Part shown: positions 12,346 through 23,385 of the stretch, one piece after another
How the letters are laid out: every line of letters starts with the position of its first letter
How positions within the stretch are numbered: position 1 is the first letter of the stretch
Assembly: GCA_032622095.1 (NCBI GenBank)
Contig: CP136061.1
Coordinates: 168,829,107-168,893,106 of the forward strand
Direction of reading: 5' to 3'
Length of the DNA stretch: 64,000 nt
Source of the DNA: Siphonodentalium dalli
Taxonomy: Eukaryota; Mollusca; Scaphopoda; Gadilida; Siphonodentaliidae
Program-made: the position numbers and the translations under genes
The notes under the pieces: model-generated
What the model saw: only the letters and a program-made list of their open reading frames with translations
The model's database searches: none
Told to the model about the DNA's origin: nothing

Positions 12346-13204
12346 TTCTTTAGTAGATTGGCGGTACCGATCAGTTGGGTACGAGCAAAAATGGGGGTAA
12401 ATGTCAGATGATTTTATAACGTCAGTGAGATAACTCAGGTTACGAAGGAGATTCATTAAACTTAATTCCTATGACATAATATTAACAATATTTAATCACA
12501 GTTTAAAACAGTTTAATATATGATAATGGCACGACACAACTTCATATTTTGTGCCACTACTGTCTGTCTACTATGCGTGAAGTTCGTGAAAAGTCAGCAG
12601 ATTGGAACTTTGGAGTCAATGGAGTCTGATTCGAGTCATTGCAAACGGAAACTCTTCTGCGCATGTACGCTTCACCCTGTCGCGCACAGCAGGCACACGC
12701 GATATCAGAATTGCGCATCGTGTCTTGGGAATGGCGCATACGCAAACGGCATTACAGAGAACTATATATAGTTTCCCAACTTGGGCCTGTTCGTCGGAAT
12801 GCTAAATTGGTATTGAACTTTTGTCCCATATATGTAACCAAATTAGGTTTTGATCAAAACCAAATACCAAGCGCCAACTGGTTTTGATCAAAACCCAAAC
12901 TGGTTTTATATACATGTAAAAAATACCAACTTAGTTCTTTATATTATAATTACCTATAATTCTCCAATAATGAGATTTTGCATATCAATACCATTATTAT
13001 GTAAACATTACTGTTACAGCTGCATTAAAGGTTGCATAAGTTTCTTTTTTGCACAATTTATTGATAAATGTGCCATACAACATACTTATGCAACCTTTAA
13101 GGGTACTGTACACTAAATCCACCCATTTATTGTACCATATCCATACTCAACAAAATATATGCAACACATGAATGAATTTGGTTTTACATCATGGGAAGGG
13201 GTGT

Positions 13205-13216
13205 GGGGGGGGGGGG
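13205..13216. repeat. poly-G run, 12 nt
   Basis: Twelve consecutive G. A longer run lies 140 bases downstream. Confidence 0.9.
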
Positions 13217-13356
13217 TCGCCCCTGGTGCACTTCTGCAAATTCGGCGACTAGCTGTTCAAGTGACGCAAGTCTAGTTGTAAAATAAATAACCATGGCATG
13301 TAAACATCATTGATATTTGATACGACAACGCTGTTGATATTATATGGACTGTGGAT

Positions 13357-13381
13357 GGGGGGGGGGGGGGGGGGGGGGGGG
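13357..13381. repeat. poly-G run, 25 nt
   Basis: Twenty-five consecutive G in AT-rich surroundings. The length may be unreliable because such runs are prone to sequencing and assembly error. Confidence 0.85.
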
Positions 13382-13709
13382 TAATACAATGTAAGAAGTA
13401 AATTGTACCAGTCCACCGCGCATATATAGCCTCCGGTTTGTTATTTTCTTCTCTCCATCTGTGACCATATGTTCGAGTCTGTCACCCGGCGGTTCACTAC
13501 AATCAAGTATTACCAATTGAATTTAGACCACATCACCTCGACAGTGTGAGGGTTAGCCCTTTTTGTCATATGGTGGACACAATGCCAGTTATAAATGTCC
13601 TAGTGTATGATATATTGCTACATGTCATAGTTGCATGTTCGAAACTGTGCTGTCAAGTTACTGAAAAAGGGCTGTTTTGATTCACCGAATTGTATATTGG
13701 TGATATTTA

Positions 13710-14425
13710 ATTTTGATCCGCTTTGCCCGGCCGTTGGGCAAATCGGATCACCACATCGGGCAAAGCAGATCAGCAAACGAATTCTTCTGAAAATGCAATG
13801 CTACTCAACTAATCATATAGTTTTCAGTTTTATTTATGACAATTATACATATTTATTGCAAATAATTAAAATCGCGTTTTTCAAACGGTCAAATTTTTCC
13901 ATTATGGACATGCTCCGACAAGGCACGAGTTTTGTCGGTCCATATTAATAAAATTGTCAAAATTCGCTTAATCTACGCATGTGTACCGGAAGTTAGTCAT
14001 ATTATGAATGATCCGCTTTGCCCGATCCGCTTTGCCCACAACACATCTTTTTTACAGTCCGTGGCATTACGCGGGTGTCTTATCGAATTTAGTAATTGAC
14101 ATATTGTCTTATTCCACAAATCTATTGCCTAAGACACCGACAACATTTATTCGGCTAGATGGGTATGTGATCATCGACCTGCGCAATAGATATGCGCAAA
14201 CGCACAATAATTATAAATTTGGTAAAATCGTAAAATTTCGACGAAAATTTTCTACTGGGCTACAAAATTTTAGTATACCTTGTTCTCTGTGGAAATGTAT
14301 AAAAACTAACCCAACACGAAAGGACTTTATTCTAAAATACGGATAGACAAGGAATAATTTGATAGTATTGAAATAATAGAGGTGATCGGCTTTGCCCGGG
14401 CGATCCGATTTGCCCGGGTCTCCCC
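13710..14425. repeat. scattered GATCCGCTTTGCCCG motifs, both orientations
   Basis: GATCCGCTTTGCCCG or its complement occurs about six times: near 13716, 13735 (inverted), 13758 (inverted), 14011, 14024 and 14382, with GATCCGATTTGCCCGGG near 14401. Some are directly inverted pairs, for example about 13716-13752. Possibly the nested ends of a small inverted-repeat element. The 112-codon frame 14008-14346 between them shows no domain. Confidence 0.45.
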
Positions 14426-14533
14426 TACTTCCTGCAGATTTAGTACCCAGTATATGCACTTCGTGTAAAACAAACTATGATGGTGTGACCAATTAACAAA
14501 ACAATAAAACAATGTTACAAGATTCTCTTTTTA

Positions 14534-15265
14534 TCTATTATATATTTTGGAAGATCTGTTTGTTTGTTTGTTTGTTTGTGTGTGTGTGTGTGTGTGTGTA
14601 ATCGATGAACTCGAAAACGGCCGACCCGATTTCGATGAAACTTGGTATGTGGGGGTATTTTCGGGTCAGGAGTAACATAGGCCTATTGATTTTCAGATCC
14701 GAGGTCAACTTTTCACGTGCCGAGGTCAAATCTGTTTTTACGCCGTTTTTGCGCTAATATATTTCAGTTCGGTGCTCACCAATCGATTCGATATAGCGCG
14801 AATAATAAATTGCCAGTCATATAATTTGCACGGTTAGAATCTGTGGCGCTTCATCTTTCCAATGATGTATCACACGCCTGTGTACGTTTAAAGTTTCTAC
14901 CTTAATTATCGGGAAGAACGCAGGACCATGCTTCGCTCATCGAAAAACATTGCGTAAATATATTACGCCATCAACATATCGTGACGTGATCGCGTTAAAT
15001 CTTAACCGGCCGATGTCGCGTTAACTCATCACCGGCCGAGGTATCCGCAAATGACATTGGGCTATATATCTCGGAAACGAGTGGAGCTATCGACTTGAAA
15101 TTTGGTATGTGAATGTATCTTGCCCCGGATACAAATTTTATCGGGTCGCCGAGCCCGTGCGACGCCAGCTTCGCGCATGCGCAGACCAGATCTCGGAAAC
15201 GGGTGGAGCTATCGACTTGAAATTTGGTTTTTGAATAGCCCGGACGAAGTCGGGTCACCTTCTAG
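14534..15265 (+). mobile_element. complete non-autonomous Helitron (732 bp)
   Basis: The 5' end is TCTATTATATATTTTGGAAG preceded by A. A (TTTG)n(TG)n tract follows (14556-14599). The 3' end has a hairpin of CCCGG and its complement around GACGAAGT, then CACCTT and CTAG at 15262-15265, followed by T. This fits Helitron rules (5' TC, 3' CTRR after a hairpin, insertion between A and T). It is the same family as 55787-56412 and shares the block with GCGCATGCGC, but here it holds only about one full unit of that block. No coding capacity. It sits inside the 4.7-kb inverted-repeat element, so it inserted later. Confidence 0.75.
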
Positions 15266-15987
15266 TTAAATATAAAAACAACCAGAAACTTTAAATCCTC
15301 TTTCCTGTAGCCACGTGTATTGGCACCGATGCCTGACTTCGAACCAAACTACTTGCCACAACACAAATGACTTGTTCTCAGGCATTTCATCTGAAAAATA
15401 AAATCACAAATCCTGCGTAAGAATATTTTGGTGACATTATTTCGTGTTAGTTTATGGTACACTACAGGAAAACATATCAAAGATACATTAGTTGACTACA
15501 TTCTTTAGATTTATAGCAGTTCAAACAATTTAAAACTGAAAGCAACAGTTTAAAATCTAACGAATTTCAAGCAAAGATATTTAAATCTCGTTTAATTTGA
15601 GATTAGATGTACCTGGGTAGCTTATTACGATTTTCCACAGCCTGGGTACCTTTATCACAATTTTCAGAACCTGGGTACCGTTATCACCAAAAAAAAAGGA
15701 GAGAGTTACTAGTATATAGCACCAGTAGCATATATATACAACTCTGTGTTAAGTATTCAGTTAGGCCTATAAGTAGGCCCTATTAATCTTAAATAGGCCT
15801 ACCGCTATCCCATATACAATCAGCTGCGACATATTTAAAAAAAAACATTCCTGTGCGTGATATGATCACACTTGTAACAACAAGTAATTGTATAAATAGT
15901 AGGCCTACTTTGATTATATTTCACTATAAGTTGCAAACACTCTTGTCTTAACTCATAAATCCATTGATTTGAGCCGCCAACATATTC
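15266..15987. other. interior of the 4.7-kb element, unassigned
   Basis: Contains a small direct repeat around ACCTGGGTA (15611, 15643 and 15671). Nothing else recognised. Confidence 0.35.
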
Positions 15988-16630
15988 CTAACAATAGCAA
16001 TTAACAGCTAATTAGCGACTCGGCGGCTGGCTCGGCTGATTCCAACTACAACTTTTAGTGTGCTGGAGAACGAAAAATGTCGATAAAAGTTGAAATATAA
16101 GACTTACAAATTATCTTTTTAGTTGTTTTTATTTGTAATTGGCATAACTTACCACAAACCAAAATTCATCACTATTGGAATTATATTAACGACAATAAAC
16201 GAAATTGAAAATCACAACTACACATTTTACTGGGCTCGGGCTCGGACGCGGACTACAACTATTAGTGTGTCCCGTAAATTGGCCATGTCATGATGTGAAA
16301 AATCAAAGAAATGACATTGTATAACATTAGTTACTTTTATTTGAACACAAGAGTTCACGAGACAAACGCGGCTATTTTTAAATTGAAAGTGCGCAAATCA
16401 ATTCCGATTAGTGCTGCATTACCACGAATTACTTATCGGAACTGTCTTGTCATTTTATATTGAATATGATTGCTCAAAATTTCACTAAGAGAAAGCACTT
16501 TCTCGATCGTAAGATACAATGTAGGAACGAAAGAATTGTTTAATTTATTAATTGCACAAGATATGTGCGGTGCGAATGTATTGACTGCAATGTCAAGGTC
16601 AAAAACCGGTGCGTTGTAAGCAAGGACGCG

Positions 16631-17369
16631 GATCTTCGATTTTGAAGATCCCCCGAATATTGCCGAGCCGATTCGGGTATCTCCGGGGAATCTTCAACAT
16701 CGGAGATCTGAGTATACTTCGCTGTTGTTTTTGTTGATGTTGACTGCCGTTGTGTGTTTTATTTGATGTTATAATTTACATTTATTTGTGTACTCTGCGA
16801 TTATAAAAATACCGTATATATAATAAAGACGAATTAACAATTAATTAATTATTGAATGTCAATCAATCATGAATGAAAATTGTTTTTTAACAATCATGCA
16901 GACGATATTTATATACGTCTATAGTTTGACTTTGAACAGACACAGAACAGTCAGTTACGGTGGTGTAGAACGCCACCAGACGTTACGAAAAAGACTTTAA
17001 AAAAAATATAAGCGCACAAAGTAAATAAATAAATTGTTTTAATCATATATATAGTATAGTCTACTATTGAAAACATCAATTCCAACATGCTATACTCGTG
17101 TTCACTGCACTATCAATCACTACCTATTTATACAGTGCTTAAATAGGTACACATTTCACGTTTCGACTTGACTGTGGTGTTTGTTCCTTCAATACGGCGA
17201 AATGTCTTGATGAAACTTGGCATGTATGGATTAGAGTTATGTCCCGTAGCTCGGGTATGTTACAAATTGGGGATCTGTTCGGAGTATGTGCAGAATACAC
17301 CCAGACGTCAAACCGAGTAATGCCGAATATCTTTCGGTAGGAGTCGGGGGATCTTCAAAATCGAAGATC
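16631..17369. mobile_element. 739-bp element with perfect 26-bp terminal inverted repeats
   Basis: Bases 16631-16656 are the exact reverse complement of 17344-17369, and the tip GATCTTCGATTTTGAAGATC is itself almost palindromic. Additional CCGA-rich words follow inside each end. No transposase frame (the longest is 65 codons). No clear target duplication flanks it, so the superfamily is open. Confidence 0.7.
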
Positions 17370-18564
17370 AGATAAATTGCGCGTTGCAAATTGAAGTAAA
17401 CAAAAAAACACGTGCGTTGTAATCGATGGCACAATGTTGACTAGTTTGGACTAATAATGCAGTCAATTGTAACTGAATTTACACGTAACTATCCAAGAGT
17501 TGATAGGCCACTTGATGATTTATTTTATGTTTCATTTCACCACGTAGCCATGGCTTAAAACATTAATAAATCACCCAATTTCGTGATATGGTTTTCCGAC
17601 AGAGAAATTGAAACTGAAAGTCACATTGATCTGTTGATAAAACAAAACTTACCTTTCGTTTGTTTATTACATTTATTGTTATAAAATATAAATATAAAAC
17701 CTATTAATATTCACCATACTATCATGCTTGGGGAGGGGGATTCACAACTCTGAATTTTTTTTTACTCCCAGTCCCCATCCAAACAGATGAACATAATTTC
17801 ATAAATCAGGAGCCACATAACATTAGTAATAATACATGTTTTTCCCCAAAAACTTTGACGTCACCTGAAAGTTCTGTTGGCTGGAGGTAATATTACTGTT
17901 GGGTAAAGGGTTAATATCGAAAGTAAACTAAATAAAAGTTAGCAAGACATCTTTTTGAAAGAAAAAAATGACGAAATATAGGAGCAGGCCTACTACAAAT
18001 AAATCGCATCGTGTTACCTTGATCTTGATGATGCAATCGTGAAATTCGACACTGTCAACATAATTAGGCTATGTTCAACTTATCGAAATAATCAATGCAG
18101 CATTATAAATAGTAGTAATTACAGAAAACGAAATTAATGTAGAATATGAAAAGCAGCCCATGCACACATTTAATTGCCAGTTAAATGTTATGATTACTTC
18201 GCGTATTTATAACCTTTGCACTGCAGATTTGCATGGAATTTTCCATTCATATTTTCACACGCTCTTTATCATTTTATACCATATTACGATTCATGAAAAA
18301 GTATGGAATATTACTGCTAAATGTTGCTAAAACTTTACATGTACATCAGGACACCCCCCCCCCCCCCAATATGTCATGTTTCGAATTTCTATAGCCTACT
18401 CTTGACTAAAGGGTAGAGAACCGAGTAGATATTCATGGCGTGCATGATCGATTTTTATAAGCTTGAGTTGTCCCATGTTTGAAATTGTTTTATAAATCCG
18501 TTCACTGTGAAATCTTCGAGACGTATTACTCTGCAATGCCACGTGTGTTGTTCCCAGAAAAGTA
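17370..18564. other. unassigned AT-rich sequence
   Basis: No gene or element boundary recognised. Contains a poly-C run of 14 at 18354-18367. Confidence 0.4.
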
Positions 18565-18573
18565 AATATTGAT

Positions 18574-19529
18574 GGAAACGGGCCCACTCGCCCCAGGGCC
18601 AGCTCGCCCCAGTCGACCTGGGCCAGCTCGCCCCGAGCCAGCTCGCCCCGGGCCAGCTCGCCCCAAGGGATAATGTCTTATTTAAGTTGTCGTTTTGGGG
18701 TTGTTTTGCTTGCTTTCTCTGACTTACAGTCAAGTGATACCCGAGTCAAGTGATACCATACAAAGTGATACCCAAATCGGTCAACTGAGACCCAAGATGT
18801 GTATCATTGAATTTGGAATGTTGAATTAAATATACAAACATTCGAGATCATTATTTGTCCGAACGTCATATCGGAATATTCTCCATTCCTCGATCGAAAA
18901 TGACTTGAGTCGAGCCACTGCCGTTGTATATAGTCGCAGATACAACGGAACATATTTGTGGTTATGATGTCAGATAAATATTGCACTGCTTATATACGGT
19001 ATGTGGTCGGCATATGAAAGTGATTATCTATCACACTGAAGCCATCTCATCCTGTGAAGTGTGATTAGTCGATTGGTTACTGTGTAAACAACCTGCTTCT
19101 ATTGTTTTGATAGGATATCATATGAATGGGGATATACTAACGGCTTCTAATGGTTTCCCAAACTCCAGAGATAGTGAGATGAACTCAGAGAATAAGAGAA
19201 ACTTTAATATCCAGAATGTGAAAACAGTTCATTATTGTTATTTATGAATTCGCCGGTTCGTCGTTCAAACCAACTAGTGTGATAAACTGCATGGCTATTA
19301 TCTTTGCTAACAAACGTGGCTAAAGTAATCTAAATGTCAAAATTGATGGACATAACTCTGAAATATATCATAATCTGAACTTAAGAAATTAATATATTAA
19401 TATATATTAACTTATTTACAACTTTAATACAAATGTAATACCCGGGCCAGCTCGCCCCTCAAAGGTGGGCCAGCTCGCCCCAAAAACGGCCTGGGGCGAG
19501 CTGGCCCTGGGGCGAGTGGGCCCGGATCC
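18574..19529. mobile_element. Mutator-like non-autonomous element with GC-rich inverted repeats
   Basis: A perfect 34-bp inverted repeat (18579-18612 against 19491-19524), extended outward by GGAAA on the left and GGATC (reverse complement) on the right, ends the element. AATATTGAT stands directly outside both ends (18565-18573 and 19530-19538), a 9-bp target duplication as in Mutator-like elements. The ends are built from repeats of GGCCAGCTCGCCCC: four at the left, two plus one inverted at the right. They are far more GC-rich than the surroundings. The interior is AT-rich and has three AAGTGATACC words (18733-18772). No transposase is encoded. Confidence 0.8.
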
Positions 19530-19539
19530 AATATTGATG

Positions 19540-20224
19540 ACCCTAATTCCGGGAATCGGGCTAAAAATAGAACATACGACATCTCGTGTTAAGACTGCAC
19601 TTGATTGTGCATGCATTAATTGTGTCGTCGGCGATTCGCGATTAAATACAAATCTTTTACATTTGCCATAATATATGTATTTCTTTATTTCCTCCATATT
19701 TAAAAGTCGGATGTATTTAAACATATTACAAACACAATTAAGCTTTGAAGATAGTAGCCGCAACGCCGAAATAAATCTTAGAATTTAATCAATTGATGGA
19801 TCTGTTCTATTTTTAGAATGTGAAAGTAGCCGCTTGCATTAAGGCCTACTAGTACTATACATATTTGGGTGTGACCCCAATTCCTGGAATAGCGCTAAAT
19901 ATAGAATTTACGTTTACGTCATCTCATATGAATACTGCCCAGAGATCTGCCAATTTATTTCCAAATCACACGATTAATTGTGAATTATGTGGTCGCAAAT
20001 AAATACAAATCTCTTGCATTGACTATTCACCGCTTGGACTTTATAAATCTCCAAAACTATAGCAGGGGAGCATCGCCGATTAGGCGTGGTATCTCTATAT
20101 GTGTGGAACGACTGTATACATATTTGGGCATGGTCCCGATTTTGCAGACTGTTTCCCGGTGTGTGTGGGGTATTTATATTGTAGCCACCCCTGATCATCC
20201 CTGTACAATAGCTCTTATTCCGAA
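19540..20224 (+). repeat. diverged direct repeat of about 320 bp
   Basis: The block 19541-19670 (AATTCCGGGAAT, TAAAAATAGAA, CGATTAAATACAAATCTTTT) recurs with divergence at 19872-20020. A weaker third start appears near 20130. No gene recognised; open frames on both strands overlap each other and carry no domain. Confidence 0.5.
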
Positions 20225-20414
20225 AAGAAACTAAAATCCGAAAGAATCCCGATAGACTTATGTACATTTCCCGATAAACGTTTCGTCATTTCCCGATAAA
20301 CGTTGCGTAATTTCCCGATAAACGTTGCGTCATTTCCCGATAATTTCCCGATAACTATCGGTATCCTATCGGGAAATCTATCGGGATCCCGATAGTAGTT
20401 TTGAGATGACCCCT
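20225..20414 (-). repeat. right inverted-repeat arm with TTTCCCGATA sub-repeats
   Basis: Five TTTCCCGATAA words in a row (about 20258-20352), three followed by ACGTTGCGT or a close variant, then the 58-bp inverted match to 9493-9550. The motif words run in the same direction as in the left arm, so only the outer 58 bases are truly inverted. Confidence 0.55.
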
Positions 20415-22145
20415 AAAGTGTACTTTGAAACGATAAAAGTGGAGTGAAATGAGATAATTTATGCGGAAATGCAATGAGCGGAATAATATGCAAAACGAAA
20501 TTGAGCTAGAAATGAAAGTTGGGTATTCTAGCTTCTTCTTCCTCGTTTTATGGTACATATTTCAGGAGCTAATTTATGCGACTAGAATATTTGTCATCTC
20601 GATGTGCGCTAGATGAGTGCAATTAAAAAACAATGGTGTGTGATTAAAAAATTGTTGGTTAAAACATCATGATGGCTTTATATATTGGTCATATTCTTCC
20701 TCTTCTGTTTCCTCCCACAAGGTCTTTTGTGAGGAGAAGAGCACGACTGCCAGTAAATTAAACATTACTAAACTCACAATAGTGACAGTACCATGACACA
20801 TACCAATTAACAGAGGATTTTATCACAAGCCGCAGCTATATAGAGGCCTATGCTATAATATTTTAACGATTAAGAAGGAATTAAGTTCACTTGAAAAGAA
20901 TAAAGTCTAATACACAATAGACTGTCGAAACTACAATAATTATTAGGCACTTTGGCATAACGGTATTTTTTTTCTCTAAATTGTAGGCTAGCATTGTTAT
21001 AAAGTTTTTGTTTGTTTTTTCCCCTTTTTGTTTTATTTGTTTACGTTTTAATGGCAGATATCGACTTTCAAGAAAGGAATTTTGTTGATTGTTGTCAGCT
21101 TAGAAACAGATCCAATGATCGCCTCTTACAAAGAGTGTCCAATATTCCGTCAACCAAAAGTGGTAAACAATAAAGAGCAATGTCAATTATTAACTTTGTT
21201 GTGTTTTTCGAGGTATTACATAATGGGTGATGTGTATATGGGATGGTGGCATTTGAATATACGAATGATTGATAATTTGTAATTAATTAACTTGCACAAA
21301 AACAACGAATGAAACACCTAATTATACAGTTAACATTATTCTGCCCAGTATTCTATAATGTTTGGGCGTTTCCTATGACAAAGTCGATGCGATCACCCTG
21401 CCACTCACTTTGGGTACCATTTTATAGTGTAAACAATTTCACTGATTGACGCTTGTGAATAGTTGCTGAGTGATGACAACTCACTGAGTGAATAAGAGAC
21501 TACCAAAGCATTAGTAACATCTATTCAACACACCAAACACGCGGCGGCATGTTATTAATGGCTGCTATACAAGAATGACTGAATATAACCACACTATCTT
21601 GATTAATTACATAACACATCGCATAACGATGGTATCTATACAATGCATGCGCACAAACCGGTTCTGCAATTTAGTATTAGCGGACTAATCGTAGCACTGT
21701 GTGGCACTTCACAATACTACACCCCCAGGCCTTTAAATTACCCCAAATTCACGGCGTTTAACGATGTCCCCAAATTAAAGAGATGTCCCGAAATTAAAAA
21801 ACAAAATTGAGGAAAAAATATAAAAAAAATTTTTTTTTTTTTTTTTTTATACAAATACACAATCTAAAATTGGATATATATGATATGTCAAATCTATTTA
21901 AAAGGGCAGGATTTATTAAAGTGATGAAATTTTTTCAGAAATGTAATAAAACTTCAATTAAACTAGTACAGGATGGAAATATATCGCATTCTATTGCGAG
22001 ATATATGTCCTATTAGAAGCCAAGATATTGCATTTCACGGGTTTAGATTTAAAAAATTTCTCACGAAGTGACAAACCATGGTCGGCACGGCGTGTCCGAT
22101 ATCCCCAAATTAGACCAATATAAAGGCCTGACACCCCACTATCCA
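20415..22145. other. unassigned sequence
   Basis: No domain-bearing frame and no repeat boundaries seen. Low-complexity tracts occur at 21000-21040 and a poly-A/T tract at 21820-21850. Confidence 0.4.
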
Positions 22146-22149
22146 CTAT

Positions 22150-22690
22150 CCAGTCTTAAACAAATGATATGCTCTCAATGTTAACTGAGGGTGTTGACAA
22201 ATGGTTATGTTATATGGAAATACGCATATGTTATGGATGAGATGGTTCCTGAAAGCCTTTGGCACTTTACAACAAGCGGCCGGCAAACGAAAAGGGCGAA
22301 TTTTCACTGTCTTAGAGGACTCCAATCCCTATTTGAAGTCTTCAGCACACCACTAGGCATATGCTATCAATATCACCTGAGATTGTGGACGAATGGCTGT
22401 TCTGTCAGAAAAGATGCAAGGCTCTCGCGAACCAACCGCTCGCGAGAACACCATGGCACCTTACACAAAGCAGATGGCACACGATAAAGGCTAAATTTAA
22501 GAAACCCCTAACCATTGTAAACCATTGAACCCATCAAGAACTGAATGGATGTGTTCTCAATGTCATACGATGATCTGGACAAATGGCTATTGTATCAGGA
22601 AATACACAATTGTTATAGATAGGTTGGTACCTGACAGTCAAGGACACTACAAAAAGCAACTGGAAAATAAATAATGTGATTTTTCACTGT
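22150..22690 (+). repeat. old tandem array, part 1
   Basis: Decayed units with GACAAATGG, GTTATGGATGAGATGG or a similar word, CTGAAAGCC, GGCACTTTACA and GGC(A/G)AA landmarks, beginning at about 22190, 22370 and 22560. The same units reappear at 25080-25390, so a single array was probably split by later insertion of 22.7-25.0 kb material. Confidence 0.5.
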
Positions 22691-23385
22691 TTTTAGCTCA
22701 CCTGAGACGAAGTCTCCGGTGGAGCTATAGTCATCACTCCTCGTCCGTCGTCCGTCCGTCCATCCGTCCATCCGTCCGTCAACAATACTTTGAACATCTT
22801 CTTCTAAAGTTCCATTGGACCGAATTGGTTCATATTTGATGTGGATGTTCCCTAGGTGACTGTCATTCAGATTTGTTCAAATTAGGTCAGTGGGTAAAAT
22901 AGTTGCGAAACCAGGGCCATAACTATTCCTCCTTGGTAATTCTTATAACGACTTCTTGTCTAGAACCATTATGCCGGTTTAGTTTATATTTGGTATGGGG
23001 GGTCATTGAATGACTGGGGTTCAGATTTGTTCAAATTCGGTCACTGGGTCAAATAGGGGCAGAGCCAGGGACATAACTCTAAAAACAAAAAAATAACATT
23101 TTTGCATTTTGATCACATTTGGTGTGGATGCTCCCTTGGTGACTATCATTCAGATTTGTTCAAATTAGGTCAGTGGGTAAAATAGTTGCGAAACCAGGGC
23201 CATAACTATATTCCTCCTTGGTAATTCTTATAACGACTTCTTGTCTAGAACCATTATGCCGGTTTAGTTTATATTTGGTATGGGGGGTCATTGAATGACT
23301 GGGGTTCAGATTTGTTCAAATGGGGTCACTGGGTCAAATAGGGGTGGAGCCAGGGCCATAATTAAAAAAAATAAAATAAAAAAAT
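22691..23385 (+). mobile_element. hairpin-ended element family 3
   Basis: TTTT is followed by a hairpin built from AGCTCACC..GAGAC and GTCTC..GGTGGAGCT (22695-22726), then a GTCCGTC microsatellite (22738-22780). Two direct units of about 287 bp follow, each with two half-units carrying CAGATTTGTTCAAAT and CAGGGCCATAACTA. The AGCTCACC hairpin with this layout is, from memory, a very common molluscan repeat. The 3' end is not located; related fragments lie at 24395-24530 and 60290-60620. No coding capacity. Confidence 0.65.

Larger units (their letters stand above)
11542..16273. mobile_element. 4.7-kb transposon with 285-bp terminal inverted repeats
   Basis: The left arm 11542-11826 and right arm 15988-16273 are reverse complements of each other over almost their full length with few differences. 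Each arm carries CACACTAATAGTTGTAGT at its outer end and a related CACACTAAAAGTTGTAGT farther in, so a sub-terminal copy of the tip is present. GTAAATTG stands directly outside both ends (11533-11540 and 16274-16281), an 8-bp target duplication, or 9 bp if one mismatch at the tip is read differently. Long inverted repeats with 8-9 bp duplications suit Mutator-like or related cut-and-paste elements (inference). No transposase frame is visible inside. The interior carries a complete Helitron, a Helitron 3' end and G-runs. Confidence 0.8.

Noticed and set aside
12520-12771. Small Cys-rich frame with a signal-peptide-like start (MARHNFIFCATTVCLLCVKF)
   Set aside because: Three other frames over the same bases are open, it lies inside a transposon, and no Cys spacing of a known secreted family is seen.
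13357-13381. Poly-G run as a G-quadruplex regulator
   Set aside because: No nearby gene to regulate, and homopolymer length may be unreliable; reported only as a repeat.
14557-14599. (TTTG)n(TG)n tract as a separate locus
   Set aside because: It is the internal microsatellite of the Helitron 14534-15265, also seen in the sister copy at about 56360-56395.
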